From contig NZ_CP085173.1 in the NCBI RefSeq assembly GCF_020616555.1, positions 1,550,001 through 1,614,000 on the forward strand: DNA of 64,000 nt, in the 5' to 3' direction. Below, one piece after another: positions 7,627 through 15,974 of this stretch. The notes beneath the pieces are model-generated. The model saw nothing but the letters and a program-made list of their open reading frames with translations. It did not search any database and was not told the DNA's origin. This stretch comes from Streptomyces longhuiensis (GTDB lineage Bacteria; Actinomycetota; Actinomycetes; Streptomycetales; Streptomycetaceae). Numbering within the stretch: the first letter of the stretch is position 1; each line of letters starts with the position of its first letter. A program made the position numbers and the translations under genes.

Positions 7627-8559
7627 GTGACGGCTGTGACAACCACCCTGAAGGCCGGAGGGAGCCGGTTCAAGGCCGACCGGCAGCTGACCGCGCGCAT
7701 GCTGGTCACCGTGTTCCTGCTGGGCCTGCTGTACGTGGCGTTCATCGGCGCGCTCCTGGTCCTGCTCAAGTCGACGCTCCTGGTCGTCGTGATCGCCGCG
7801 GGACTCCTCGGGTCGCAGTACTGGTTCTCCGACCGGATCGCCCTGTACGCCATGCACGGCCGCATCGTGACCCGCGAGGAGCAGCCCCAGCTGCACGGCG
7901 TCATCGACCGGCTGTGCGCGACCGCCGACATGCCGAAACCGAAGGTGGCCATCGCCGGCACCGACCTGCCGAACGCCTTCGCCACCGGCCGCAACGCCGA
8001 TCACGCGGTGCTGTGCGTGACCACGGGCCTGCTGCGCCGTCTGGAGCCCGACGAGCTGGAGGGCGTCCTCGCGCACGAGCTGTCCCATGTGGCGCACCGC
8101 GACGTCGCCGTGATCACGGTGGCCTCGTTCCTCGGTGTGATCGCCGGCATCATCGTCCGCTTCGCGTTCTACTCCGAGCTGCTCGGCCGCCGCAGGACCG
8201 ACCAGAACACGCTGGTGGTCCTCGCGGTGGTCATGGGCGTCTCGATCGCCGTCTACGCGATCAGCTTCGTCCTCATCCGGGCACTGTCCCGGTACCGGGA
8301 GCTGGCCGCCGACCGGGCCGCGGCACTGCTGACGGGCCGGCCGTCGGCGCTGGCGTCCGCGCTGACCAAGCTCGACGGGGACATCGCCCGCATCCCGAAC
8401 AAGGACCTGCGGACGGCCCGCGCGTTCAACGCGTTCTACTTCATCCCCGCGCTGTCGAAGAACGCCCCGCTGCCCCGGCTCTTCTCCACGCACCCCTCGC
8501 TCGAACAGCGCCTCGACCAGCTGGCGGCGATCTCCGCCGACCTCGGCCGCCCGGCCTGA
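7627..8559 (+). CDS. htpX: M48 zinc metalloprotease HtpX
   Basis: Membrane-bound quality-control protease of 310 residues. Two hydrophobic spans lie at about residues 25-60, the catalytic HELSH motif at 150-154 and a further hydrophobic pair at about 163-215. The third zinc ligand Glu is in RELAADR (about 226). The C-terminal FSTHPSLEQRLDQL is the HtpX signature end. The start is GTG at 7627 with GGAG 8 nt upstream; the longer open frame to 7387 overlaps the divergent Nudix gene. It is directly followed by the PspAB gene, the usual actinobacterial arrangement, pointing to an envelope-stress function. Confidence 0.92.
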   Translation: MTAVTTTLKAGGSRFKADRQLTARMLVTVFLLGLLYVAFIGALLVLLKSTLLVVVIAAGLLGSQYWFSDRIALYAMHGRIVTREEQPQLHGVIDRLCATADMPKPKVAIAGTDLPNAFATGRNADHAVLCVTTGLLRRLEPDELEGVLAHELSHVAHRDVAVITVASFLGVIAGIIVRFAFYSELLGRRRTDQNTLVVLAVVMGVSIAVYAISFVLIRALSRYRELAADRAAALLTGRPSALASALTKLDGDIARIPNKDLRTARAFNAFYFIPALSKNAPLPRLFSTHPSLEQRLDQLAAISADLGRPA

Positions 8560-8577
8560 GCCCCCGAAGGGATCCAC

Positions 8578-9168
8578 ATGGGCTTCCTGGACATCCTGCT
8601 CGGGCGCACCAGGCCCACCCCACCCGACCTCGACCGGCTCTTCGGTCTGCCGTCGGCCGCGATCACCCTGGAGGCGGCCGCCGGGTTCACGCCGACCGGC
8701 CTGGGCTCGGTGTGCTTCACGACGGTGGAGGGGACAGCCTTCGAGACGATCCGCGAGGACGTGGGGGCGCTGCTGAACGCCGACACGGAGCATGGCGCCG
8801 CGACGGAGTTCAGCCGGGACGAATACGGCTACACATGGCTGCTCTCCCGACGAGCCCCCTCGGACCTCCCGGCGCTGGTCGGCGATCTGCACGCGGTGAA
8901 CGCCACACTCGAGGGCAACGGCTTCGGCCCCCAACTCCTCTGCTCCCTGGCCGGCTTCCACAACGCGGAGGGCCACTCGCTGGCGCTCGTCTACCTCTAC
9001 AAGCGGGGCACGTTCTACCCCTTCGCCCCACTCCCCGGGGAAAGGCGTGACAACGCCCTGGAACTGCGCGTACGCGCAGTGATCGGCGACGACCTCCGCA
9101 TAGAACCGGACCTGGAACGCTGGTTCCCGGTATGGGGCGCCCCCGGCCTGGGAGAGACCGGAACCTGA
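8578..9168 (+). CDS. pspAB: PspA-associated protein PspAB
   Basis: Cytoplasmic protein of 196 residues beginning MGFLDILLGRTRPTPPDLDRLF, the recognisable N terminus of the PspAB family, which is found next to HtpX and in phage-shock-protein neighbourhoods of actinobacteria. It lies 18 nt downstream of htpX on the same strand with GAAGGG before the ATG, so the two are one operon. No enzymatic motif is visible. Its role is inferred from context: a partner of the HtpX/PspA membrane-stress system. PspA itself is not in the window. Confidence 0.8.
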   Translation: MGFLDILLGRTRPTPPDLDRLFGLPSAAITLEAAAGFTPTGLGSVCFTTVEGTAFETIREDVGALLNADTEHGAATEFSRDEYGYTWLLSRRAPSDLPALVGDLHAVNATLEGNGFGPQLLCSLAGFHNAEGHSLALVYLYKRGTFYPFAPLPGERRDNALELRVRAVIGDDLRIEPDLERWFPVWGAPGLGETGT

Positions 9169-9210
9169 CACGGCCTCCGAGGGAAGGGCGAGACCCACTC
9201 GCCAGACTCG

Positions 9211-9927
9211 TTACGCCTCCACAAGACGGAGCACGGCGTCGAGCCCGCGACGAGCCCCCGGGGCCGCCCCGGTCGGCAGGACGTAGGCGCGCAGCCCCGC
9301 GGCGACGGCCCCGCCGTCCTTGGCCGGGTGGTCGCCCACCATCAGGGCCTCGGCGGGCGAGACGCCCAGTTCGTCGCAGGCCAGCTGGAAGAGCACCGGA
9401 TCCGGCTTCTCGGTGACGTGCTCATAGGAGTGCACCCAGCTGGAGAAGAAGCCGTCGAGCCGGTGCCGGGCGAAGGTCGCGCGCAGATCCCACCCGACGT
9501 CACTGACGACGCCCAACGCCATCCCCTCGGCCACCAGCCGGGAGAGGGTCGCCGCCACGTCGGCGTACGGCACCCAGTGTTCGGGCTCGCGCAGTTGCTC
9601 GTACAGCACGTCGGCGACCGGAGCGAGCTGTGGAGCCGACGCGTACCAGGTGGTGAAGGCGTGCCGGTGGGCCTTCGCGGACACATCCCTGCCGAGCTGC
9701 GCGGCGACCACGTCCGGGTCGGTGAGGCCGGCTTCGAGTCCATCGAGGATGTCGTCCATGACCAGCTCATCGACCGGCCCCAGCACGGCCCTGATCCTGT
9801 CGGCATAGGTGCCGATCTGGAAGAGGGTGCCGGAGAAGTCGAAAAGAACGGCGCGCACGGGCAGCTCGGATGCAACGGGTCCGGCGCGGAGAGGCCCTTC
9901 GGGCCCGCAAACGGCAGGTCGACTCAT
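9211..9927 (-). CDS. HAD-superfamily hydrolase
   Basis: Phosphatase-like protein of 238 residues. Motif I is VLFDFSGTLF: the nucleophile Asp is present, but the second Asp of DxD is Ser. Motif II (GVVSDVGWD), motif III Lys (TEKPDP) and motif IV VGDHPAKDG are in order. A cap domain sits between motifs I and II. The missing acid/base Asp is unusual for phosphatases, although DxS variants occur in some HAD subfamilies. AGGAAG precedes the ATG at 9927. It is the gene after the encapsulin, 65 nt away on the same strand, but no cargo signal is seen, so association with the shell is unlikely. Confidence 0.85.
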   Translation of the reverse strand: MSRPAVCGPEGPLRAGPVASELPVRAVLFDFSGTLFQIGTYADRIRAVLGPVDELVMDDILDGLEAGLTDPDVVAAQLGRDVSAKAHRHAFTTWYASAPQLAPVADVLYEQLREPEHWVPYADVAATLSRLVAEGMALGVVSDVGWDLRATFARHRLDGFFSSWVHSYEHVTEKPDPVLFQLACDELGVSPAEALMVGDHPAKDGGAVAAGLRAYVLPTGAAPGARRGLDAVLRLVEA

Positions 9928-9992
9928 CCGATCTTCCTAATCGCCCTGGCAGACCCCGTCAACAGAGCCCAACCGTCACGCAACCCTCACCA

Positions 9993-10790
9993 TCACGCCC
10001 GCAGAGCGACAACGGCCTCGTCCGTGTACATCAGGAACGTCAGCGTCTCCTGGAAGTACAGCTCGACGCCGGTCGCGTCGTGCGAGGTGTAACCGATGGA
10101 AAGATCCTGGCCGATGCGGAGTTCGTAGTCGCCGCCGCGGGTGGACAGGACGAAGGCGCCATTGATCGCGGGTGCCCAGATCAGTTCGCCGTCCAGGAGC
10201 CGGGCGATGTGGCCGGACACGGGGAAACCGTGGTCGGTGGTCTCGCTGACCGCCGTGTACGCCTCGGCGCCGAGCAGCAGCGAGTACGGGCCGTCGACGC
10301 CGGCGAGGCGCAGGGCACTCAGGGCCCTCGCGATGGTGTCCGGGTAGTCACGGGGTTCGGCCGGCAGGCTCAGAACGGGGTTGGACGTGCGCTCGCGGAC
10401 GCCCTCGATCTGCGCCGCGGCGTAGCCGTCGAAGATGGCCTGGTCCTCGGCGAACGCGATGGTGCGGGCCGCGTCCTTGACCGGCTGCCAGTCGGAGTCG
10501 TTGGAGCCACGGGCGACGTCGTCCACGGCCTCGCGGCTGACGGTGAAGGGAACGCGCAGTTCGACCAGTGGCTGGGCCTCGCGCAGCCGTGCCATGACTC
10601 CCGGGGCGGGCGGCGTGACGGACCGCAGATGCCCGGTGCCGACGGCGGCGAGTTCGAGCCCGTCGGGGCCGGTGACGTCGAGGACGCGGCGTCCCGCGAC
10701 ATGACGCTGGAAGGTGCGGCCGGCCTCTTGCTCGATCTCCGCCCAGGCGGCTTCGCTGATGGGGGCGAGTTCGCGGTGCAGGTTGTTCAT
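9993..10790 (-). CDS. Encapsulin shell protein (family 1)
   Basis: HK97-fold shell protein of 265 residues that self-assembles into a protein nanocompartment. The N terminus MNNLHRELAPISEAAWAEIE, the central GSNDSDWQPVKDAARTIAFAEDQAIFDGY and the C-terminal half (ISYTSHD-like IGYTSHDATGVELYFQET) are characteristic of the linocin-M18/Cfp29 family, and 265 residues is the expected length for a T=1 shell. The start codon overlaps the stop of the upstream DyP peroxidase (ATGA), so shell and cargo are translationally coupled. The compartment probably houses the peroxidase for oxidative-stress protection. Confidence 0.95.
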   Translation of the reverse strand: MNNLHRELAPISEAAWAEIEQEAGRTFQRHVAGRRVLDVTGPDGLELAAVGTGHLRSVTPPAPGVMARLREAQPLVELRVPFTVSREAVDDVARGSNDSDWQPVKDAARTIAFAEDQAIFDGYAAAQIEGVRERTSNPVLSLPAEPRDYPDTIARALSALRLAGVDGPYSLLLGAEAYTAVSETTDHGFPVSGHIARLLDGELIWAPAINGAFVLSTRGGDYELRIGQDLSIGYTSHDATGVELYFQETLTFLMYTDEAVVALRA

Positions 10791-11827
10791 GACGCGGGGG
10801 CTCCTTTGAGGCCGCCGATGCCCAACGAGCCGTCGGGCGGGGCGACGACGGGCTGCGGTGACGCGGCAGGGGCGGGAACTTCGCGTGCGGCGTCCGGCAG
10901 ATCGGGCGGGTCCGGCAGGTTGTCGAGGAAGTCTGCGGCGGGAACGAAGAACAGGTTTCCCGTGACGGCGGTGGAGAAGTCGAGGATCCGGTCGGTGTTG
11001 CCGGGAGGGCTGCCGATGAACATGTTCTCGAGCATCTGCTCGGTGACCGCGGGGGTCCGCGCGTACCCGATGAAGTACGTCCCGAACTCGCCGCGTCCCA
11101 GCGTCCCGAACGGCATGTTCTGGCGGACGATCTTCCGCTCCTCGCCGTCCTCGGTGATGGTGTTGAGGGCGACGTGGGAGTCGGCGGGTTTGGTCTCGTC
11201 GGACATCTCGATGTTGTCGGCCTTCGAACGGCCGATGACCTTCTCCTGCTCCTCCGTCGACAGGGCGTTCCAGGCAGCCATGTCGTGGAGGTACTTCTGC
11301 ACCACGACGTAACTGCCGCCCGCGAACGGGGCGTCCTCATCGCCGATGAACACGGCGGAGCGCGCCGCGTCACCGGTCGGGTTCTCGCTGCCGTCGACGA
11401 ACCCGAGCAGGTCCCGGTCGTCGAAGTAGTTGAAGCCGTGCACCTCGTCGACAACGGTCGCGGCGTCGCCGAGCTGTCCGACGATGTGGCCGGCCAGCTC
11501 GAAACACAGGTCCATCCGCCGCGCCCGCACATGGAAGAGCAGATCCCCTGGAGTGGCGACGGCCCGGTGCCGATCGCCGTTCAGCTCACGAAAGGGATGC
11601 AGCCCGACAGGCCTCGGCCCGCCGAACAACCGGTCCCAGACCACAGAACCGATCCCGACGGTGCACGACAGGAACGAGTCGGGAGAGCGGAACGAGACCG
11701 ACCGCAGCAGCCCGTTCAGACCACCGAGCTGGTCGCGTACGCGGGGTTCGGCGCCGGGTGCCGTGGTCAGCACGAGAAAGAGGGCCGCTGTCGAGTGCGG
11801 CGCCATGACGGGCTGCGTTTGCGTCAC
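10787..11827 (-). CDS. DyP-type peroxidase, encapsulin cargo
   Basis: Heme peroxidase of 346 residues from the GTG at 11827 (GGGAGAG just upstream). The frame is open to 11899, but that N terminus is atypical. Signature GFVDG (142-146) supplies the catalytic Asp, DSHVA has the proximal heme His (about 218) and KIVRQNMPFG the distal Arg (about 235). After a Pro/Ala-rich linker, the C terminus ends DGSLGIGGLKG, a textbook encapsulin cargo-loading peptide. It is co-transcribed with and overlaps the shell gene by 4 nt. The enzyme oxidises dyes or lignin-like phenols with hydrogen peroxide in vitro; its in vivo substrate is unknown. Confidence 0.95.
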   Translation of the reverse strand: MTQTQPVMAPHSTAALFLVLTTAPGAEPRVRDQLGGLNGLLRSVSFRSPDSFLSCTVGIGSVVWDRLFGGPRPVGLHPFRELNGDRHRAVATPGDLLFHVRARRMDLCFELAGHIVGQLGDAATVVDEVHGFNYFDDRDLLGFVDGSENPTGDAARSAVFIGDEDAPFAGGSYVVVQKYLHDMAAWNALSTEEQEKVIGRSKADNIEMSDETKPADSHVALNTITEDGEERKIVRQNMPFGTLGRGEFGTYFIGYARTPAVTEQMLENMFIGSPPGNTDRILDFSTAVTGNLFFVPAADFLDNLPDPPDLPDAAREVPAPAASPQPVVAPPDGSLGIGGLKGAPAS

Positions 11828-11859
11828 TGACTCTCCCGCAGGGGTGCGATGCAGTCGGC

Positions 11860-11876
11860 TGACTTCCGTCACACTA
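11860..11876 (-). promoter_or_regulatory. Promoter elements of the DyP-encapsulin operon
   Basis: Minus-strand TAGTGT (11871-11876) is a good -10 about 45 nt before the DyP start. An inverted repeat TGAC-N4-GTCA (11860-11871) lies at the expected transcription start and could be an operator. No clear -35 is visible. Confidence 0.4.
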
Positions 11877-11901
11877 AGCCGGGCTCGCCTCTCCCGCACG
11901 G

Positions 11902-12402
11902 TCAGTCGGTGACCCGCCGCGGATCACGCCCTCTGCGGACGTCCTCCACGAGATGCATCGCGGCCTCCTCGGCGGACGCGGCCGCACCGTCGATCCCGAC
12001 GTCCTCGGCGAACAGCTCGCCGTCCTCGTCCTTACGCTTACGCACCCCTTCATCGGGCGCCACGAGACGACCGGAGCGCTCGGCCCCCACCTCGTCGTCG
12101 AGCGGTTCACCGTCGGTGTCCCAGGTGTCGCCGATTCCGTCGTCGTCCGGCACAGCCAGGTCGGGGATCTCCTCGGACAAGCGCTCGTCGAGCGTCTCGC
12201 CGAGCCGCTGCTCCGAGCAGGTGACACCGGTGTGCTCGACCCCCCAGGGCCGCTCGGGCGGCGAATAGCCCTGGTCGAGCGGATCGGTGACGCCGCCGCC
12301 GAGCAGGGTGTCCTCCTGGTCGAGGAGACCCTCGTCGTCCTGGACCTCGGACCCGTCGGGCTGGTAGACGTCGTCTCCCCGCCCCTGATCGTCGATGTCC
12401 AC
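11902..12402 (-). CDS. DUF5709 domain protein
   Basis: Acidic soluble protein of 166 residues (MDIDDQGRGDDVYQPDGS). It matches the actinobacterial DUF5709 pattern: paired acidic segments, SPPERPWG and GETLDERLSEEIPD in the middle, and a C-terminal AEEAAMHLVED. Function unknown. A perfect AAGGAGG ribosome-binding site precedes the ATG. It lies 74 nt upstream of the DyP gene on the same strand, but a -10 element between them suggests separate control. Confidence 0.75.
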   Translation of the reverse strand: MDIDDQGRGDDVYQPDGSEVQDDEGLLDQEDTLLGGGVTDPLDQGYSPPERPWGVEHTGVTCSEQRLGETLDERLSEEIPDLAVPDDDGIGDTWDTDGEPLDDEVGAERSGRLVAPDEGVRKRKDEDGELFAEDVGIDGAAASAEEAAMHLVEDVRRGRDPRRVTD

Positions 12403-13086
12403 GTCGCCTCCTTCAGCGGTGGCCTCTCCTCCATTGTGGGCGGCGAGGGGGCGGCACGTCCTGCTGAAGGATCCCGGACATGAAGGTGCCCCGACCGTGA
12501 CGGGGGATCACGGCCGGGGCGGTCTGTGTGGGCACGGATGGCGGTCGCCTCGCGGCGGGGGCTCCACAAGGCATCAGCCGAACGATCATCCTTGCAGGCG
12601 AATGAGATGAGGCCCGGGGACACAGCTCCATCCGCGTCCACGCCTGGTTTAACGACGAACCACCCCCGGGAATTCCCCACCCCTCAACCCGCCCTATGAA
12701 CTCCGTCACGACCCGACCCCCGCAGGCCGAACGGGCCAGATCCGGAGACAGGAAAGGCAGCCCCACGGGGCCGATGAGCCGCGTCCGAGACAGGGCCCGG
12801 CGACGGCGAAGGAGCCCCACCGAACGCCCGACGGCGCACGAGACACGACATGGAAGGCAGGCAGCCAGCGGGCCTCACCGGCCGTGAGGCGCTGACGAGA
12901 CTGGAGGGGACGTGGGGGCATGTGCCGCGCGCAGCCACCAGCACCACGTACAGGCAATCAACCAGCTGACGTGCACCCGTAGAACAGCGAGCACGTACAT
13001 GCCCCCGCGGCCCCGCACCCGAAAACACAACGACCACCGGCAGCCCGCGCCGAAGCAAGCACCAGCACCCGGCACCCACCCTTCCG
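12403..13086. other. 684-bp intergenic region without a convincing gene
   Basis: Open frames here have Arg/Pro/Ser-biased translations and no ribosome-binding sites. Visible structure: a 13-bp hairpin with one G-T pair (12488-12500 with 12508-12520), a 7-bp hairpin (12872-12890), a 10-bp inverted repeat GGGGGCATGT/ACATGCCCCC (12914-12923 and 12997-13006), and direct repeats CACGTACA (12945 and 12992). A small RNA or a long leader is possible. No tRNA is seen. Confidence 0.5.
12488..12520. terminator. Hairpin in the intergenic region upstream of DUF5709
   Basis: Stem of 13 bp with one G-T/A-C position and a 7-nt loop. It is the first strong hairpin downstream of the hypothetical gene that ends at 13087 and upstream of the DUF5709 gene, so it may end read-through on the minus strand. 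Confidence 0.4.
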
Positions 13087-14262
13087 TCACGGCGTCGCAG
13101 GCACGTTCTCCAGCGCCGAGATCCGCCGACCGATCGCCTCGAGCGCGCCGGGCCGCCGCCCGGGAACCGCACGCCGCAACCGCGTGAGAGACGCGGCAAG
13201 CGCACGGGCCTGCGCCGGATCGCCAAGCTGCTCCCACTGATGATGGGCGCGATCCACGGCGGCCTCGACATCCTCCGTTCCCGCCACCTGCCCGCGCGCC
13301 AGCCGCGCCTCGGCCGCAGCCATCCACAGCTCGCAACTGCGCCCAGGATCCTGCGCGAGCCGCGCGAGATCCGCACGCACCTCAAGCCAGTGGAGCGCCT
13401 CCGGCGACCCCGCCCCATGAGTGCGCAGAGCGGTGCTCTCCCACATGGCGGCGATGGCCGCGGCCTCACCGTGGCGCCCGGACTGCGCGGCGGCGAGGAT
13501 CGCCGGGTGCGGATCGGCATCGGGGCGAGGCTCGACGACCGGAACCGCCTCCTGCCGAGCGGCCGGCACAGGCGACCGAGGAGCCACCGGCACACTCCCC
13601 GCCCCACCATCGACCGCCAGGAACACCGCGTCGCCGGGACCGGCCTCCCCGGCCGCCTGAGCATGAAGCTGCGCAAGCGGCGGACGGTGCCCGTTACGCC
13701 ATATCGAGGCGTAGGTCTTGAGATAGCCGGGCACGGCAGTGGAACGGCGCGCAGGAGGAGGCGAGACCCGCCCGAACAGACGAACCCCGGGCCCCACACC
13801 GAACCCCCCGCCCCGCACCTGCCCCCAGGCATCACCGTCGGCCACCAGATCGAGGACCACGGTGGTGGTGTCGGGCCGCCGCAGCGCGAGTTCGCCGGTG
13901 AGCCAGTGCCAGGGGAGGGCGGTGTACCGCAGGGTCGACGGAGTCGTCCGGGCCAGGGCGAGATGAAGCAGACGCTGGCGGTGATCCAGATGGAGTTGCC
14001 CGGTCACGTACAGGACGAGTGGGCCGGGCGCGGCGGCCGCGGTGCGGATGCGGGTGAGGACGGTCTGCGGGTCGACGGGGTCGGCGAGTTCGACGACGGT
14101 CGCGGCGGCGGTGCCGGTCAGCGCACTGGGTTGTACGGCCGCGAGCGCGGGCAGTACCGAAGTCGCGTCGATGAGACAGCTCTTGTTCGCCGGGGCGGCC
14201 GCAAGGAGCAGCGCGGTCCCGGTCACTGTCTGTTCCCCGTTGTCCTGCTGAGTGATCACCAC
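13087..14262 (-). CDS. Conserved Streptomyces-type hypothetical protein
   Basis: 391 residues. I do not recognise a named family. The N-terminal half (about 1-165) alternates beta strands and helices (LLLAAAPANKSCLID, GPLVLYVTGQLHLD, TTTVVLDLVADGD) like a degenerate caspase/CHAT-type Rossmann domain, but no His-Cys dyad can be pointed out. A Pro/Arg linker (165-250) leads to a helical TPR-like C terminus (AAIAAMWESTALRTHGAGSPEALHW). The start is the first of two adjacent GTG codons. A TACGGT -10 ends 6 nt before it and no ribosome-binding site is present, so the mRNA is probably leaderless. Divergent from the small gene at 14516. Confidence 0.6.
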   Translation of the reverse strand: MVITQQDNGEQTVTGTALLLAAAPANKSCLIDATSVLPALAAVQPSALTGTAAATVVELADPVDPQTVLTRIRTAAAAPGPLVLYVTGQLHLDHRQRLLHLALARTTPSTLRYTALPWHWLTGELALRRPDTTTVVLDLVADGDAWGQVRGGGFGVGPGVRLFGRVSPPPARRSTAVPGYLKTYASIWRNGHRPPLAQLHAQAAGEAGPGDAVFLAVDGGAGSVPVAPRSPVPAARQEAVPVVEPRPDADPHPAILAAAQSGRHGEAAAIAAMWESTALRTHGAGSPEALHWLEVRADLARLAQDPGRSCELWMAAAEARLARGQVAGTEDVEAAVDRAHHQWEQLGDPAQARALAASLTRLRRAVPGRRPGALEAIGRRISALENVPATP

Positions 14263-14268
14263 TACAGC

Positions 14269-14274
14269 ACCGTA
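14269..14274 (-). promoter_or_regulatory. Leaderless -10 element for the hypothetical gene
   Basis: Minus-strand TACGGT is separated by 6 nt from the GTG start at 14262, which places transcription start at the start codon. It is the same hexamer as in front of the threonine leader peptide at 61298. Confidence 0.45.
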
Positions 14275-14515
14275 ACTGGTCCTTCTCTGTCACGGGTGAC
14301 CGGTAGCAGGGCCTCGACTGGGGCCAATACAGGGCGATTTGGACGTAATCGGGAAGTGGCTGCCGCACCCGCGGGGGTTCCGTCATGGTGGGCGGAACGA
14401 GAACGAGCCACCCCGCCCCGTTCCGCCCCGCAGCCGACCGCGACGCACGCCGTGCGGCCGGCGGCGGTGCCCCGTCCGGGTGCGGAGCCGATTCACGTCA
14501 CGGAAGCTGAGGACT

Positions 14516-14734
14516 ATGGACGAACCTGAAGGATTTCCCCCTGTGGTCGTGCACGCCTCCCAGCCCGGCGGCCGCCGGGTGACCATTCGCGGCGAGGACG
14601 CCGGGCTGGCGACCGGGCAGGAGGACGTGCTCGAGTTCCTGCGGCGAGCGGGCCTGGAGGACGCGCGGCTGGACGACCCCGAGCTGGTCGAGTGGCGGGG
14701 TGGCGGTACGAAGGTGTGGCCGGCGCAGATCTAG
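14516..14734 (+). CDS. Small conserved hypothetical protein (72 aa)
   Basis: Starts MDEPEGFPPVVVHASQPGG with GCTGAGGAC before the ATG and shows regular codon use (third-position GC). Contains VTIRGEDAGLATGQEDVLEFLRRAGL, a compact alpha/beta segment, and ends VEWRGGGTKVWPAQI. The frame is open from 14339, but that region translates to low-complexity sequence. No enzymatic motif. It converges with the SDR gene, 42 nt apart. Confidence 0.65.
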   Translation: MDEPEGFPPVVVHASQPGGRRVTIRGEDAGLATGQEDVLEFLRRAGLEDARLDDPELVEWRGGGTKVWPAQI

Positions 14735-14776
14735 ATCCCACCGCCCATGTCCCAGCCGCCCCAGACCCCCAAAACG

Positions 14777-15712
14777 TCAGCGGTAAGAGCTAGCGTCAGC
14801 CGGCTTGCCCGGATCCTGCACCTCGACGAGATAGCGCCAGGCGTCGGGACGGCTCCCGTCGACGTCGGTGAACCCGTACACCTGGGCAAGTGCTCCGCTG
14901 GACGTCGACTGCCCGTTCCAGCGGGCCACTTCGGGGTCGGCGGCGAGCGCGGCGACGGCCCGGCCGACGTAGAACGGGGTCTCTGAGATGCCGAAGTGCG
15001 GTGTCTGTTCGACGGCGTCGCGCCAGTTGTCCTCGGTGACACCGTAGTGGCCGAGCATGATCTCCGAGCGGAGCCAGCCCGGAGTGAGGGCGAGGGCTGT
15101 CGCGCCGCGTGGGCCCAGTTCCTGCCCGAGGGCGAAGGCCATACGCAGGACGGAACTCTTGGCGAGGTCGTAGAAGAACGAGACGCGGTAGTTGTCACGG
15201 TTGTACTCGGCCGTGCCGTCGGTGACCTCGACGACGAGACCACCGGGGTTGCGGAGCAGGAGCGGCAGCGCGTGGTGGCTGGTGATGGCGTGCGTCTCGA
15301 CGGCGAGGCGGAGCAGGCGAATCCCGTCGTCGAGGTCGTGCTCCCAGACAGGGGTGTTCCAGGCGAAGAGGTTCTCGCCGCCCCAGATGTCGTTGACCAG
15401 GACATCGAGCCGCCCCTGTTCGGTGGCGATGCGGTCGACGAGGGCCTTGACCTGGGCGGGGTCGAGGTGGTCGGTGGGCACGGCGATACCGTGCCCGCCG
15501 GCCGCGGTCACCAGATCCGCCGTGTCCTCGATGGTCTCCGGCCGGTCGTACTCGGAGCGCCGGGCCCGCGTGGTGCGGCCGGTCACGTACACCGTGGCGC
15601 CGGCCGCGCCGAGTTCCACGGCGATGCCCCGTCCCGCGCCGCGGGTCGCGCCCGCCACGAGGGCGACCTTGCCGTCCAGCCGGGCACTTCCGGTCCCGGG
15701 TTCCTGCGTCAT
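14777..15712 (-). CDS. SDR-family NAD(P)-dependent oxidoreductase
   Basis: Short-chain dehydrogenase of 311 residues, longer than the classical 250. Cofactor motif GATRGAGRG near the N terminus, followed by TGRTTRARRS whose arginines favour NADP(H). The catalytic tyrosine and lysine sit in FFYDLAKSS (YxxxK); VEVTDGT supplies the preceding strand, where the usual Ser is not obvious. Resembles DHRS1-type SDRs. The ATG at 15712 follows GGAGGCGG; the open frame extending to 15901 is repeat-like and rejected. Substrate unknown. Confidence 0.85.
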   Translation of the reverse strand: MTQEPGTGSARLDGKVALVAGATRGAGRGIAVELGAAGATVYVTGRTTRARRSEYDRPETIEDTADLVTAAGGHGIAVPTDHLDPAQVKALVDRIATEQGRLDVLVNDIWGGENLFAWNTPVWEHDLDDGIRLLRLAVETHAITSHHALPLLLRNPGGLVVEVTDGTAEYNRDNYRVSFFYDLAKSSVLRMAFALGQELGPRGATALALTPGWLRSEIMLGHYGVTEDNWRDAVEQTPHFGISETPFYVGRAVAALAADPEVARWNGQSTSSGALAQVYGFTDVDGSRPDAWRYLVEVQDPGKPADASSYR

Positions 15713-15812
15713 GGAGCCGCCTCCTCGCTGGTGCCGGACGGGCCGCCCTGGCCCGCCCCCGTTTCGAGCATGACCCGAAATCAAGACACCGAGTGTCGCC
15801 ATTCCTGAGCGG

Positions 15813-15870
15813 ATGACGACCACGACGCGTATGACGCAGACACCGCGCATGACACGGATGCCGCGCATGA
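15813..15870. repeat. Imperfect ATGAC-containing repeats upstream of the PNPOx-like gene
   Basis: The motif CGCATGAC or close variants occurs four times in about 55 bp (around 15828, 15845, 15860 and the preceding ACGATGAC-like start) in the gap between divergent genes. Function unknown. Confidence 0.45.
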
Positions 15871-15974
15871 CGTCCAGGACGAGAATCGCGTTCTCGCCCA
15901 TCGGTCACATTCCAGGGTCGGCCCGTGTCATAACAGTGACCAGGGAATCCGCCCGATGCGACAGGGAGACGCCG

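Noticed and set aside
12684-13835. 383-codon minus-strand frame spanning the intergenic gap
   Set aside because: Arg/Ser/Pro-rich translation, overlaps the real hypothetical gene in another frame, and has no ribosome-binding site.
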